Origin: Xestospongia muta
Taxonomy: Eukaryota > Porifera > Demospongiae > Haplosclerida > Petrosiidae
NCBI GenBank assembly: GCA_963693285.1
Contig: OY848921.1
Location: 6,957,229-7,021,228 of the forward strand
Reading direction: 5' to 3'
DNA length: 64,000 nucleotides
A model generated the notes under the pieces. It saw only the letters and a program-made list of their open reading frames with translations, was not told the origin of the DNA and made no database searches. Every line of letters starts with the position of its first letter. The stretch's first letter is position 1. The position numbers and the translations under genes were made by a program. This document shows positions 20,009 through 31,569 of the stretch, piece after piece.

Positions 20009-20323
20009 TATCATAGCTATTCTATATTCTCCTACAGTGCATGCAGTCTGTATTTATGCAGTATATTCTGTTGTTTAAAATTAGGCAAACAAAGTTACGC
20101 TGAATTATAGTACCTTGTATAGAATATACTGTCATTCAGTTTAGTAATCACCAATAATTTAATAAGTTCTAATTTGTCTCTACTCAATTACAAGAATAGT
20201 CACAATACTCTTTCATAATTATTGTGAGAAAACTTTAACTTATAACTCAATTACATATAGATCTCTTAAAACTATAGTGTAAGGAATTATATTCTGTGGT
20301 TCTCATAATTACAACAAGTACAT

Positions 20324-20473
20324 CTAATGAAATATTCTGAAAATTCTTAGATTAATTAACCAAAGGCAATTCCTGTCACATTGTCCAGATGGAGAAGTAT
20401 TGAAGATGATTTCAGGGATGAAGAAAAAGACTTGAGGGAGAAAAAATGCTGCAAATAAGTTATATTTATTCAT
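20324..20473 (-). CDS. Candidate small secreted-peptide ORF (49 aa)
   Basis: Member of the repeated minus-strand ORF family: MNKYNLFAAFFLPQ-like start, FFFIPEIIFNTSPSGQCDRN, then CLWLINLRIFRIFH. It has the same 150-nt length as 29443-29592 and 42639-42788. The function is unknown and translation unproven. Confidence 0.3.
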   Translation of the reverse strand: MNKYNLFAAFFLPQVFFFIPEIIFNTSPSGQCDRNCLWLINLRIFRIFH

Positions 20474-20485
20474 AAAGAATAAATA
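20463..20485. promoter_or_regulatory. Palindrome TATTTATTC-N5-GAATAAATA
   Basis: Ends 81 bp before the ATG at 20567. Identical to the copies at 4775, 29582 and 42778. Confidence 0.55.
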
Positions 20486-20566
20486 TGACTTAAACAGACC
20501 GCACTTTATTAATTATTTATTTCATTAGTAGTCCACCCCCGCTTTGTTTACCGCAAAGGCTGAGCT

Positions 20567-22084
20567 ATGGCTGATCCTGAAGACAACAATAATAGAACTA
20601 GGTGCTGCAAAAGTGAAAGGTGTCGCTACAATGACCATGATTTAAGAAAATGGGTTGACGAAACATCACTGTACGGGATACCTCATATCTTCAAAGGGAA
20701 ATCTAAGATAAGACGAATTACCTGGGCATTTATATTAGTTGTTTTAACTGCCGGATGTCTATACACTGTTGGTGATAACTTGAAGCGTTTTTTGAAAAAG
20801 CCTACTGCTACAACAGTTGCTGTAGAATCACATGAGCTAAATGGATTGCAATTTCCAGCAGTGACTGTTTGTAGACTCAATGCATATGAGTCTTCAGAAA
20901 TTGCTCAATTTGCAGAATTTATATTCAACCCAGACTTGGCTTATGATCTGCACATATCAAATAATGTAGCAGTTGGGATGTGTGATAAAGTTCTGAACAA
21001 TATCACTGAAGATGTCCGAAAAGCTGCTATATGGGAAGTCGTTCAAAACTCATTTAGTGATTTTGTTCACTTTTGTGGGTTTAATGAAGACGTTGATAAT
21101 GACATTACTTTATGTGAAGAGGAACTACAACCTGTACTGACATCTCTTGGTATCTGTTATACCTTTAATAGTATTACTAATGGGAGATCAGATCGTTATG
21201 TTACAGCCACTGGAGCAAAGTATGGATTGAAAATGATTTTTAACATTAGTCAAATAAATCATCCATCTATTGACGGGAACACGGGCATCAAAATAGTAAT
21301 TCATGAACGTGATGACATTGCTAGACCTAATCTTTATGGATTTGGAATACCTCCAGGGAAAAATGCTTACATTGGAGTAAGGAAAAGGATTGACAAAGAT
21401 CATACCAGTAATGTTGGATGTACTGATGATGGTGAGCTGTCCTTTTATCCACAATATGACTATTCTCAATTTGCTTGTCGACAAAATGCTCTGATTAAGC
21501 ATATAGCACAACCTAATACTTGTAACTGCATTCTTGATCCCTCATCTAGACCTTCTAGTAGTTCTTATGCTAACACTCCCAATTGTACATTTAATGATAC
21601 TTGTTGTTTACTTAATCAATTTTCTAGTTTTGATTCACGAGTTGGGTGTCCTATTCCATGTCAATTTGAATACTATGATAACCAAATAAGTTATTCCAGT
21701 TTTCCTACTGGTCCTTATCTTGACCATCTTGCAATGTCTTTGAATTTGAGTAAGGACAGTATTCGCAATGAAGTCATGTCAGTAAATGTCTTCTATGAGG
21801 ATTTACATGTGACAACAACAACTACTGAATATTCATATACTGTAACTGTATTTTTATCTGACCTTGGAGGAGCTCTGGGGTTATTTCTTGGTGCTAGCCT
21901 TATAGCCTTTATTGAGATTGGTATGCTCCTATTGGATGAAATTAAGAGGGTTTGTTTACCAAGAAAATGTAAACAGAAGGTGGATGAAGTTGATGCTGGC
22001 ATAGAACTTCCAGAAATCATTGATGAAAGAAAGCAAAGTGAGCCCAATATAGCAGAAGAGTCAGTTAAAGAAAGTGATGTTTGA
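20567..22084 (+). CDS. DEG/ENaC-type sodium channel, copy 3 (505 aa)
   Basis: An intact intronless channel gene. The start MADPEDNNN is three codons shorter than copy 1. Landmarks are SLYGIPHIF, TM1 (ITWAFILVVLTAGCLYTVG), LQFPAVTVC, FACRQNALIKH, NTCNC, DTCC, VGCPIPC, and TM2 with the canonical GAS filter and GASLIAFIEIGM. The tail KESDV ends in a class I PDZ ligand. The shared palindromic module lies upstream. Its coding and 3' flanking sequence is almost the same as the copy at 49791-51237, showing a recent segmental duplication. The role is presumably a plasma-membrane cation channel; what gates it is unknown. Confidence 0.93.
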   Translation: MADPEDNNNRTRCCKSERCRYNDHDLRKWVDETSLYGIPHIFKGKSKIRRITWAFILVVLTAGCLYTVGDNLKRFLKKPTATTVAVESHELNGLQFPAVTVCRLNAYESSEIAQFAEFIFNPDLAYDLHISNNVAVGMCDKVLNNITEDVRKAAIWEVVQNSFSDFVHFCGFNEDVDNDITLCEEELQPVLTSLGICYTFNSITNGRSDRYVTATGAKYGLKMIFNISQINHPSIDGNTGIKIVIHERDDIARPNLYGFGIPPGKNAYIGVRKRIDKDHTSNVGCTDDGELSFYPQYDYSQFACRQNALIKHIAQPNTCNCILDPSSRPSSSSYANTPNCTFNDTCCLLNQFSSFDSRVGCPIPCQFEYYDNQISYSSFPTGPYLDHLAMSLNLSKDSIRNEVMSVNVFYEDLHVTTTTTEYSYTVTVFLSDLGGALGLFLGASLIAFIEIGMLLLDEIKRVCLPRKCKQKVDEVDAGIELPEIIDERKQSEPNIAEESVKESDV

Positions 22085-23223
22085 CTTAATGATTGGAAGA
22101 GAACATACATACAAGTTCTTTTAATGTTATGTAACTGATGTATGCCTACATTTGATATTAGCATTAGTATAATATATTTATGTTTTAAGAGAATATGTAA
22201 CTGTCTTGTCAGATAAATATAGAGTTTTTAAAATGTGTCAATATAGTGAGACACATTGCTAAAGTAATATGTCATTTTAATATAATGAATTTATTATGTG
22301 AGTGTCATTCATGAATGGCTCTATATGTGACCTTATTTGCAAAAAGAGACCACTTCTGTCAAAATATTTGTGACCTGATTTGTTAACAAAACCACTGTTA
22401 AAACATATCAAAAAACAGTTTTGCATAGATATAGGATAGTTATGCATATATAGCAACTGTATATATATGAAACTGAGATGTTTGAGATGTTTTAACAGTA
22501 ACGTATTTATAAATCAGGTCACAAATATTTTGAAAGAAGTGGTCCCTTTTTGTAAACCATGTCACATATAATGTACTATATATTAGCAGGTTGTTGAGGA
22601 CATTTACTGAGTTTTGGAAAACATGTATGAATTTTTTAGAAATATGTATGCATAGACTTGTGACACACTCAAACCAGCTATATGTCAGTACTTTCTAATA
22701 ACATCAAATGTAATGCTTATGTACTTGATGTATTACCATATATTATCTACATATCTAGTTTTTAGCCATATATGGAATAAAATGTAATAATTACAATCCA
22801 CATTATGAATGATTAATTCTAGTAGGTTTAAACAAATAGTTTAGACAACTAATGAATTGAGATGAGGAAACTAAATATGTGTGTATGTACATTGTAGATA
22901 TGCCTATTTATTACTACAAACTAATGAGTAAGATGAACCTGGAACAACAAATTGATGTGTTATAATTACATACCACTAATTGCAGTTCTGTACAAGAATT
23001 TCTTGTACATGACTACTGGATAGTTGAAAATGCTTTTTAAAGATAACATCCAGCTGTTGCATGTGGCTTTTATTATTAGGTAACTCAGAAAAGATTATTT
23101 TTTGGATTCTTAATTGAATTTGCTTTAAGTATTGGCCATGGGTTACACCCTATTCTGCCTTTGTGAGTACAATAATCTGAAACTAGACCACAGTAGGAAT
23201 GACCGTATAAAAATCTCTATATA
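22085..23223. other. 3' flank of channel copy 3
   Basis: The polyadenylation motif here is GATAAA (about 22211) rather than AATAAA. The flank carries the complete GTGACC MITE (22325-22567) and otherwise matches the flanks of the other copies, especially 51238-52376. No gene. Confidence 0.7.
22325..22567. mobile_element. GTGACC MITE, complete copy
   Basis: It starts ATGTGACCTTATTTGC and ends with the inverse (CATGTCACAT). The arms are about 100 bp each and also share CACTTCTGTCAAAATATTTG-like internal blocks. No ORF. A second complete copy is at 51478-51720 in the duplicated unit. Confidence 0.75.
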
Positions 23224-23436
23224 CCCTGTAAAAATTAATATGTTAATTTAACAACTAATTTGTATTTTATATGAGTGAATTACTATGGAATCTAGAATTT
23301 CTGTGTATAATTTGTTGATATGTAAATGTACAACATATCAATTAATAATATATATATAAGAATTCTATATTCCATAGTAATCTATCCATGTAATGTACAA
23401 ATTAGTTGTTAAATTGACGTATTAATTTTAACAGTG
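23224..23436. mobile_element. TA-flanked MITE with CMCTGTWAAAATTAATA ends
   Basis: The left end CCCTGTAAAAATTAATA pairs with the right end (inverse CACTGTTAAAATTAATA), and TA flanks both sides. Long imperfect arms (TTTAACAACTAATTTGTA, ACTATGGAAT) fold almost fully. A copy is at 52377-52600. Confidence 0.75.
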
Positions 23437-23508
23437 TATTTCACACAATGAAACAGGGTCTCATGTGTATAAGGGTTTTAATGTGTGGCTACTATATAGG
23501 AATATTTG

Positions 23509-24570
23509 GAACAGCGATGAAACTGACGAGATGCCAAAAGGCAAGTCTTTCGTACTGAAACAGACCCTGTGGAGTATTAATAGTGATGAGTTTCTTAGAG
23601 ATGTCATCTAGGTGTACTTGAAGGTAGGCATGGCTTAGGTCCAGTTTAGAAAAGACCTTACCTCCTGAAAGAGCTACAAACAGATCATCTACTTGAGGAA
23701 GTGGGTAGGTGTCAGGGATGAGGACTGGGTTGATTGTGACTTTGTAGTTCCCACATAAATGTATGGTGCCATAAGATTTCACCACCGGTACGATGGGGGC
23801 TGCCCATTCTGAGTGCTTCACAGGAGTGATGATTTGCATGTCCTGAAGACTTTGAAGCTCTTTTGTGACTTTTTCTTTTAATGAGTGAAGGATTGGGCGT
23901 GACCTGAAAAACGTGGTTGTGCCTCTGGACTGACACAAATTTTGGCTGTAGCATCCTTTAGTTTGCCGATCTCTGTAGTAAATGTTTTTTAATGTTGATC
24001 TAAAACTTGATCTAAAGTGAGAAAAGGAGATGAGATTAGCTTGAGATCTGACCAGGTTATTTTAATCTTTTCAAGCCAGTTCTGTCCTAGGAGAGTTGGC
24101 CCCATCACCTGGTACCACTAGCAGTGGCAACGACTCATGCTGTGTTGAGTTAGTGACTTGAACGGTGATGGAACCTAGAGGGAAACGTTTTCTCCTGTGT
24201 AAGTAGTTAGTATCGTATTAGAAGGGGTCAGAGGGCCTGATATACTTGAAATATTGGAATAAGTTTTTTAATTTATAAGAGAGACTGATGCACTTGTGTC
24301 TATCTCCATTTGAAGGTCAAGATCATTTACCTTCACTGTAACCACAATGGGTGTCACCTTTCCAGGTAATGTAAACAGGGGGTAGTCTGACGTTTCACGG
24401 GAGGGGACTGCTGAGGATGTGTTGTCTTCATTGTCCTCATAGAGCTCGTATTGATCCAGATTATGTGGTAGGTGTTTCAGCCTCTGACCTCCTGAAGAAG
24501 ACTTCTGACTGGGTCGGGCACTGTCCTGTTTATGCAGCTGGGTTGACTCTTGCGGGGGGAATCCTTTTTG
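23509..24570 (-). mobile_element. Second Ty3/gypsy family, partial, minus strand (copy A)
   Basis: On the minus strand an RT start is readable: LHSLKEKVTKELQSLQDMQI, WAAPIVPVVKSYGTIHLCGN and DLSHAYLQVHLDD, ending before the YxDD box where it joins channel flank at 23508. Upstream lies a broken protease region (DTSAS). It joins at 24571 to a channel relic by short homology at GCTGTGAAAGG. It is the same element as 52673-54115 but cut shorter. Confidence 0.8.
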
Positions 24571-24796
24571 CAGCTGTGAAAGGAACTACAACCTGTATTT
24601 ACATCTTGTAGTGTCTGTTATACTATTACTAGTATTACTAATGGAAATCATAATCATTATGTCACATACATTGGAGCAAATTATGGATTAAAAATTATAT
24701 TTAATGTAAGTGAAATAAGTCATTAATCTTTTAAAGGAAACTCGGGCATCAAAATAGTAGTTCATGAAAAATATGACATTGCTAGACCTAATCTTT
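24571..24796 (+). pseudogene. DEG/ENaC relic segment (duplicate of 10887-11112)
   Basis: Nearly identical to the end of the relic at 10340-11112, including the ARPNL end where the gypsy sequence begins. It marks the left edge of the segmental duplication shared with 10.88-20 kb. Confidence 0.85.
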
Positions 24797-24821
24797 AGCC
24801 CAAGTTTTCAGGCCAAGGCCT

Positions 24822-25580
24822 GTGCCTTTTGCTTTGAGGAAAAACATTGAACAAGAGTTACAGCAATTGGAAGATGCCAACATCCTAACCAAAGTTAGCT
24901 ATAGTAGTTGGGCAGAGCGTATTGTCGCTGTTCCAAAAAAAGATGGGAAACTAAGAATTTGTGATGAATACAAAGTTACTATAAACCCCTCTCTTGAGAT
25001 TGAAAAGCATCCCTTGCCTAAGATGGATGATCTGTTTGCTACACTTTCTGGTTGTAAAATCTTCTCAAAAATCGATCTATCACAAGCATATCAACAGATG
25101 ACACTACACGAAGATAGTAGATACCTTGTAACAATCAATACTCATCGTGGGTTGTATCAATACAGTAGGCTCCTCTTTGGGGTTGCCTCAGTGCCTGCAT
25201 TATTTCAACGTGCGATGGATACCTTACTGCAAGGAATTCCAAATGTGCTCTGTTATATTGATGATATCCTGATGACAGGATCTATCTTAAAGCAGCATAT
25301 GGAGAGTCTGGAAGAAGCGTTGAAGAGACTGGCCAATGAAGGAATCACAGTGAAATACAGTAAGTGTGAATTTCTAACTAATCAAGTAGAGTACTTGGGT
25401 CATGTAATAGATGAAAAAGGGTTGCATTCCTCAGATAAAATGCTTCAAGCTATTCTCAATGCCCCAGTACCCCAAAATAGACAACAGTTGCGCTCCCTGT
25501 TGGGATTAGCAACTATTATAGCAAATATCTGTCTAATTTGGCTTCAGTTCTACACCCACTTAATCAACTGTTATGACTAG
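24822..25580 (+). pseudogene. Gypsy-type reverse transcriptase, copy B
   Basis: 252 open codons with KKDGKLRICDEYK, DLSQAYQQM, the LFGVASVPALFQRAMD box and YIDDI. The fold is complete to the thumb region, then the frame breaks before RNase H. Differences from copy A are few (for example NGLPFG reads SRLLFG here). Confidence 0.9.
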
Positions 25581-26049
25581 ATACTAAATGGAATTGGACT
25601 ACTGAATGTGACCAAGCTCTAACCACTGTCAAGAAAAGTTAGTATCCAATTGGTTACTTGTGCATTATGACAGTCAACTTCCCCTAAGTTTAGCTACTGA
25701 TGCCTCTGCCTATGGTGTGGGTGCAGTTATTTCACATTCATTCCTAATGGTTCAGAAAAACCAATTGCCTTTGCATCATGCACCCTCACCCCTGCTGAGA
25801 AAATCTATCCTCAAATTGAGAAAGAGGCCCTATCTTTAGTTTTTGGTGTTAAAAAATTCTATCAATACTTATATGGACGTAAATGTTTCCTTATAACAGA
25901 CCATAAAACCTTGGCTACTATTTTGAGTCCTAATAAGGGTATTCCATCTTTAGCTGCAGCTAGAATGCAGCGTTAGGCCTTACTTCTTTTGGCCTACACA
26001 TATTACATCTCCTATTAGGCCTACTAAATTACATGCTAATGCAGATGCC

Positions 26050-27167
26050 TTGTCAAGGCTACCTTTGTCCACTGATGAGAAAATTGAGGGTGTATGTTTT
26101 GATAGTATTTTTAATTTTGGTCAATTAGAAGCCTTACCTTTGACTGATAAACAACTGGCTTTAGCCACTTCTACTGACAGTATTTTGTCCAAGGTGCTCA
26201 AATATACTAAAACTAGTTGGCCTAGCAGTATACATCATGACTTTAAACCTTACTTTAATCGTAAACATGAACAAACTATTGAAGGAAACTGTGTTACGTG
26301 GAGTATTTACGTACTAGTGCCACTCAAATATAGGAGTAGAGTATTAAACAAATTGCACCAAGATTATCTAGGTATTAGCCAAATGGAAGCTATTGCGAGA
26401 AGTCATGCATGGTGGCCAGGAGTAGATTCTGATATAGACACCTTAGAAAAGTCATGTGAGCCTTGTTTATCTGTCAAGCTGTCTCTTCCTAAATCACCAT
26501 TAAATCCATGGTTGTGGCCCGCTAAGCTTTGGGTTAGAACTTAGAATCCATGTGGACTTTGCTGGCCCAGTGTATGGTAAAACTTATTTTATTATAGTTG
26601 ATGCCCACTTCAAATGGCCAGAAGTCTTTGAAATGACCTCAACCACTACTTCAAAGACAATTGACATTTTAAGACAAGTATTTGCAGCAAATGGCTTGCC
26701 AGACAAATTAGTCTCCGACAATGGTCCACAGATCAGCTCTGAAGAGTTTCAACTATTTCTTAAATGCAATGGCATAAAACATTGCCGAACAGCTCCGTAT
26801 CATCTAGCAATGAATGGTGCAGCAGCGAGATTTGTACAAACCTTGAAGAAATCAATTATGGCAAGAAGGAGAGATAAAAGGTCTAATCAGCATAAGTTGT
26901 CCAGCTTTCTCCTAACCTCACACCTCATGCTGTACAGGAGTGCCCCCAAGTACCCTATTTTTCAATTGCTACATCAAAACCATACTAGATTTGTTAAAAC
27001 CAGACTATGAAAGGCAGAGTCTCCAAAAACAGACTTATGGTGGACACAGTCATGAGAGAAATTTAATGGTTGGTGATGATGTTGTACTCAAGATTCATCG
27101 TCACAAGTGTATCACTTGGCAGCCTGGTACTATTGTGGAAAAACTTGGCCCATGTCATGTATTGTAA
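26050..27167 (+). pseudogene. Gypsy integrase, copy B
   Basis: The HHCC-type finger (HQDYLGISQM with CEPC) is followed by a TAG and then the core: HVDFAGP with Asp, IIVDAHFKWPEVF, LVSDNGPQISSEEF, with the catalytic D, D and downstream E positions partly visible. The C-terminal part is VGDDVVLKIHRHK. A frameshift near 26935 separates the core from it. Confidence 0.85.
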
Positions 27168-27511
27168 ATCTACATGGTGGTTCTTGGCAAAGGTGCCACA
27201 TTGATCAGATTCGTAGATGGGAAGTTCTGACAGAGACTAGTGCAAGTACTCACTCTAGTGCCGTTATTGGTGATACAAACTCTTAGCTGAATGATGATGA
27301 TGACACAATTGAAATTTAACCACATGGTAGAGATTCTGTTACATCAACCAATACTGGTGTTACTACTTCACCTTTCAATTCAGAAACCAATTCAACTTCT
27401 ACAGCATCCGATACACCTCAATCGTTTTCATTCAATTCACATTTCCCTTAAATGTAATCAAAAACCTCCTGACAGATACATTTAGACTCTCTTAATTTAA
27501 GTGGAGAGGAA

Positions 27512-27694
27512 TGTAGTGTATTGAATTATTCATTAATACATGTGTTAATTGTCAGAATTATGTTATTACATATGATTATATTATGAGCATGCTCAGTTGG
27601 TTTTTTAGACACATGTTCACTTTTTGATTGTGATTGTTGTATTCTCTTCTTCTTATTCTTGTTGTAATCTTACTTTCCTAGCCCAGTTATCACA
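27512..27694 (+). repeat. Gypsy 3' LTR-like end, copy B
   Basis: The purine tract AGTGGAGAGGA and TGTAGTG start are as at 18526, ending CACA before channel sequence resumes. Confidence 0.65.
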
Positions 27695-28335
27695 ACATAG
27701 ATCGTACCAGTAATGTTGGATGTATTGATAATCATGAGCTGTCCTTTTATCCACAATTTGAGTACTCTCAATTTGCTTGTAGACAGGATTCTCTTGTTGA
27801 ACATATAGCACAACCTAATACTTGTGACTGTATTCTTGATCCAGCTGCCAGACCTATTAGTGGTCATCATGGTAACACTCCCAATTGTACATTAAATGAT
27901 ACTTGTTTACAAAATCAAAGTTTTAGTTTCAATACACATTCAATATGTCATATCTCATGTCATTTTGAATACTATGATAGTCGAGTAAGCTACACCAGGT
28001 TTTCTTCTGGTTTCTTTCTTAAAAGACTTGCAACATCTTCAAACAAAACCGTTAAGACAGTTCAAGGAAATTTTTTGTCAGTTAATGTGTTCCTGGATGA
28101 TTTACAAGTGACAACCACTACCACAGCATATTCTATTCAGTTTAAGGTTTCTTAGGAGACGGAGGAAATATGGGATTATTTATCGAAGCTAGTGTTATAT
28201 CATTACTGGAAAATCTTGTGCTCACACTTGATGAATTAAGGAGATTTTGTTTGTTTAACTAAATAATGCAAAAAGAAACTTAATTGAATTGATACTACAC
28301 TTCAACTTCCCGAAATAATTGGTGAATAATGATTA
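27695..28335 (+). pseudogene. DEG/ENaC pseudogene, C-terminal half (duplicate)
   Basis: The duplicate of 18706-19345. It lacks one TGT codon in the DTCC motif (DTCLQNQ) but keeps the frame across NFLSVNVFLDDLQVTT, which is broken in the other copy. It ends in a stop before TM2, and the GGNMGLF helix follows in another frame after a small deletion. Confidence 0.85.
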
Positions 28336-28557
28336 CCAAATTGCTGAGTTAGACAAAAAGAAAAGAATGCATTAACTTAATATATTTTATGTGAGTGTTT
28401 TAACTATTTTCTTGTTTGTTACATTATTACCTTTGTTAATTAAATTGTTTTATTTTGCTTTTGTTTATTTTTAATAAAATGAAACTGTATTTTATTGTTT
28501 GCAAACAAAAATATGCTGTACGATATCATAGCTATTCTATATTCTATATATACATAA

Positions 28558-28673
28558 CTATCCTATATGCATGCAAAACTGTTTTTTGATATGTTTTAAC
28601 AGTGGTTTTGTTAACAAATCAAGTCACAAATATTTTGACAAAAGTGCTCCCATTTTTGCAAATAAGGTCACAT
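28558..28673. mobile_element. Half copy of the GTGACC MITE
   Basis: Same half and same position in the unit as 19571-19688. Confidence 0.65.
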
Positions 28674-28711
28674 TTGTTATTCCAGATTCATGTTACCACA
28701 TAGTCTAAGCT

Positions 28712-28994
28712 CTGGCTAACAGATGCAATCCTGAAGACAACAATAAGCAAACTAGGTGTTGCAAAAGCGGAAGGTGTCACTACAATGACCAGTATTTAAA
28801 AAAATGGGTTGATGAGACATCACTGTACGGGATATATCATGTCTTCAAAGGGAAATCTAAGATAAGACGAATTATTTGGGCACTTATATTAGTTGGTTTA
28901 ACTGCTGGATGTCTAATTGCTCAATTTGCTTTTGTTTATTTTAAAAAAATGAAACTGTATTTTATTGTTTGCAAACAAACATATGCTACATGAT
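28712..28994 (+). pseudogene. DEG/ENaC N-terminal fragment, start codon lost
   Basis: The counterpart of 19727-20008 with CTG in place of the ATG (GCTCTGGCTAAC). The rest stays open through TM1 and the IAQFA joint. Confidence 0.75.
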
Positions 28995-29442
28995 ATCATA
29001 GCTATTCTATATTCTCCTACAGTGCATGCAGTCTGTATTTGTGCAGTATATTCTGTTGTTTAAAATTAGGCAAACAAAGTTACGCTGAATTATAATACAT
29101 ATATTCTTATGATTTGTATGTATGATTCACTAACATACATAAACAAGCTAAGATGTGTATTTATAAACCCTCAATGTAAAAATACCTGAATTCTAAACTA
29201 TAGAGCAGTTCACTTGTATTACTGTGTAGTACCTTGTATAGAATATACTGCCATTCAGTTTAGTCATCACCAATAATTTAATAAGTTCTAATTTGTCTCT
29301 ACTCAATTACAAGAATAGTCACAATACTCTTTCATAATTATTGTGAGAAAACATTAACTTATAACTCAATTACATATACATCTCTTAATACTATAGTGTA
29401 AGTAATTATATTCTGTGGTTGTCATAATTACAACAAGTACAT

Positions 29443-29592
29443 CTAATGAAACATTCAGAAACTTCTTAGATTAATTAACCAAAGGCAATTCCTGTCACAT
29501 TGTCCAGATGGAGAAGTATTGAAGATGATTTCAGGGATGAAGAAAAAGACTTGAGGACGAAAAAATGCAGCAAATAAGTTATATTTATTCAT
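29443..29592 (-). CDS. Candidate small secreted-peptide ORF (49 aa)
   Basis: The same minus-strand frame as 20324-20473, starting in the palindrome. Kept open although the adjacent channel gene is broken. Confidence 0.3.
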
Positions 29593-29604
29593 AAAGAATA
29601 AATA
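29582..29604. promoter_or_regulatory. Palindrome TATTTATTC-N5-GAATAAATA
   Basis: Ends 82 bp before the ATG at 29687. Confidence 0.5.
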
Positions 29605-29686
29605 TGACTTAAACAGAACCGCACTTTATTAATTATTTATTTCATTAGTAGTCCACCCCCGCTTTGTTTACCACAAAGGCTGAGCT

Positions 29687-30959
29687 ATGGCTGATCCTGA
29701 AGACAACAATAAGAGAACTAGATGCTGCAAAAGTGGAAGGTGTCGCTACAATGACCACGATTTAAGAAAATGGGTTGACGAAACATCACTGTACGGGATA
29801 CCTCATATCTTCAAAGGGAAATCTAAGATAAGACGAATTACCTGGGCACTTATATTAGTTGTTTTAACTGCCGGATGTCTATACACTGTTGGTGATAACT
29901 TGAAGCGTTTCTTGGAAAAGCCTACTGCTACAACAGTTGCTGTAGAATCACATGAGCTAACTGGATTGCAATTTCCAGCAGTGACTGTTTGTAGACTCAA
30001 TGCATATGAGTCTTCAGAAATTGCTCAATTTGCAGAATTAATATTCAACCCAGACTTGGCTTATGATCTCCACATATCAAATAATGTAGCAGTTGGGATG
30101 TGTGATAAAGTTCTGAACAATATGACTGAAGATGTCCAAAAAGCTGCTATATGGGAAGTCATTCAAAACTCATTTAGTGATTTTGTTCACTTTTGTGGGT
30201 TTAATGAAGACGTTGATAATGACATTACTTTATGTGAAGAGGAACTACAACCTGTACTGACATCTCTTGGTATCTGTTATACTTTTAATAGTATTACTAA
30301 TGGGAGATCAGACCGTTATGTTACAGCCACCGGAGCAAAGTATGGATTGAAAATGATTTTTAACATTAGTCAAATAAATCATCCATCTATTGATGGGAAC
30401 ACGGGCATCAAAATAGTAATTCATGAACGTGATGACATTGCTAGACCTAATCTTTATGGATTTGGAATACCTCCAGGGAAAAATGCTTACATTGGAGTAA
30501 GGAAAAGGATTGACAAAGATCATACCAGTAATGTTGGATGTACTGATGATGGTGAGCTGTCCTTTTATCCACAATATGACTATTCTCAATTTGCTTGTCG
30601 ACAAAATGCTCTGATTAAGCATATAGCACAACCTAATACTTGTAACTGCATTCTTGATCCCTCATCTAGACCTTCTAGTAGTTCTTATGCTAACACTCCC
30701 AATTGTACATTTAATGACACTTGTTGTTTACTTAATCAATATTCTAGTTTTGATTCACGAGTTGGGTGCTAGCCTTATAGCCTTTATTGAGATTGGTATG
30801 CTCCTATTGGATGAATTTAAGAGGGTTTGTTTACCAAGAAAGTGTAAACAGAAGGTGGATGAAGTTGATGCTGGCATAGAACTTCCAGAAATCATTGATG
30901 AAACAAAGCAAAGTGAGCCCAATATAACAGAAGAGCCAGTGAATGAAAGTGAAGTATGA
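29687..30959 (+). pseudogene. DEG/ENaC-type channel with internal deletion
   Basis: The start and 360 codons are intact and match copy 3 up to SFDSRVGC. The sequence then jumps into GASLIAFIEIGM of TM2: about 80 codons covering the end of the extracellular domain and the TM2 entry are gone. The joint falls in GGGTGCTAG, where GGTG is shared by both parents. The join is out of frame (stop at 30770), and the tail, ending NESEV, is left in another frame at 30769-30959. A product would be a one-helix truncated subunit. Confidence 0.9.
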
Positions 30960-31569
30960 CTTAATGATTGGAAGAGTACATATATACAAGTTATTATAAT
31001 ATTATGTAACTAACTTATAGCTACTTTATTAGTATTAATAATTATTGTGAACAAAACTAAAATATGAATGTTTACTGAATTGAATTATGTTTTAATCTGT
31101 TTTATCTTGTTGCTATTCCATTATAGTTTATGCTACCAAATTCTGACTAATTACAGTTTTCATATCTATGATATTAAGATATTATGGTAGCTTAATTATA
31201 GGGTGTATAGATATAATAACATTATTACAAATCAGAGAAAACTGACATGAGCCCAATATAACAGAAGAGCCAGTGAAAGAAAGTGATATATGACTTAATG
31301 ATTGGAAGAGTTCATACATACAAGTTCTTTTAATGTTATGTAACTGATGTATGGCTATACATTTGATATTAGCATTAGTATAATATATTCTTGTTTTATG
31401 AGATAATGTAATTTGTATTGTCAGATAAATATAGAGTTTGTAAAATGTGTCAATGTAGTGAGGTAAATTGCTAAAGTGGTATGTCATTTTAATATAATGA
31501 ATTTATTATGTAAGTGTCATTCATAACCGACTCTGTATATAGTACGATATATTAGCAGGTTGTTGAAGA
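30960..31569. other. 3' flanks, including a second channel tail fragment
   Basis: At 31247-31293 there is a second copy of the channel C-terminus (PNITEEPVKESDI-like codons and stop) and its 3' flank, with GATAAA near 31422. At about 31170-31195 lies the empty TTAA site that matches the flanks of the 1.06-2.74 kb element. Confidence 0.65.

Larger units (their letters stand above)
20009..20566. other. Shared 5' module of channel copy 3
   Basis: Matches 29000-29686 and 42190-42882. It contains the palindrome and minus-strand small ORF listed separately and ends with the common leader CACCCCCGCTTTGTTTACC before GAGCTATGGCT. Confidence 0.65.
24797..27694 (+). mobile_element. Ty3/gypsy retrotransposon copy B, 5'-truncated
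   Basis: The same element, truncation point and flanks as copy A but without the pogo-type insertion, so it preserves the empty TA site near 26343. RT (24822-25580), RNase H with frameshifts, integrase finger (26050-26544) and core (26552-27010) are readable. TAG after KLWVRT separates the finger from the core. Dead. Confidence 0.88.
28995..29686. other. Shared 5' module of the 29.7 kb copy
   Basis: A full-length version of the module (compare 3880-4868 and 42190-42882) with the palindrome and small ORF listed separately. Confidence 0.65.
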
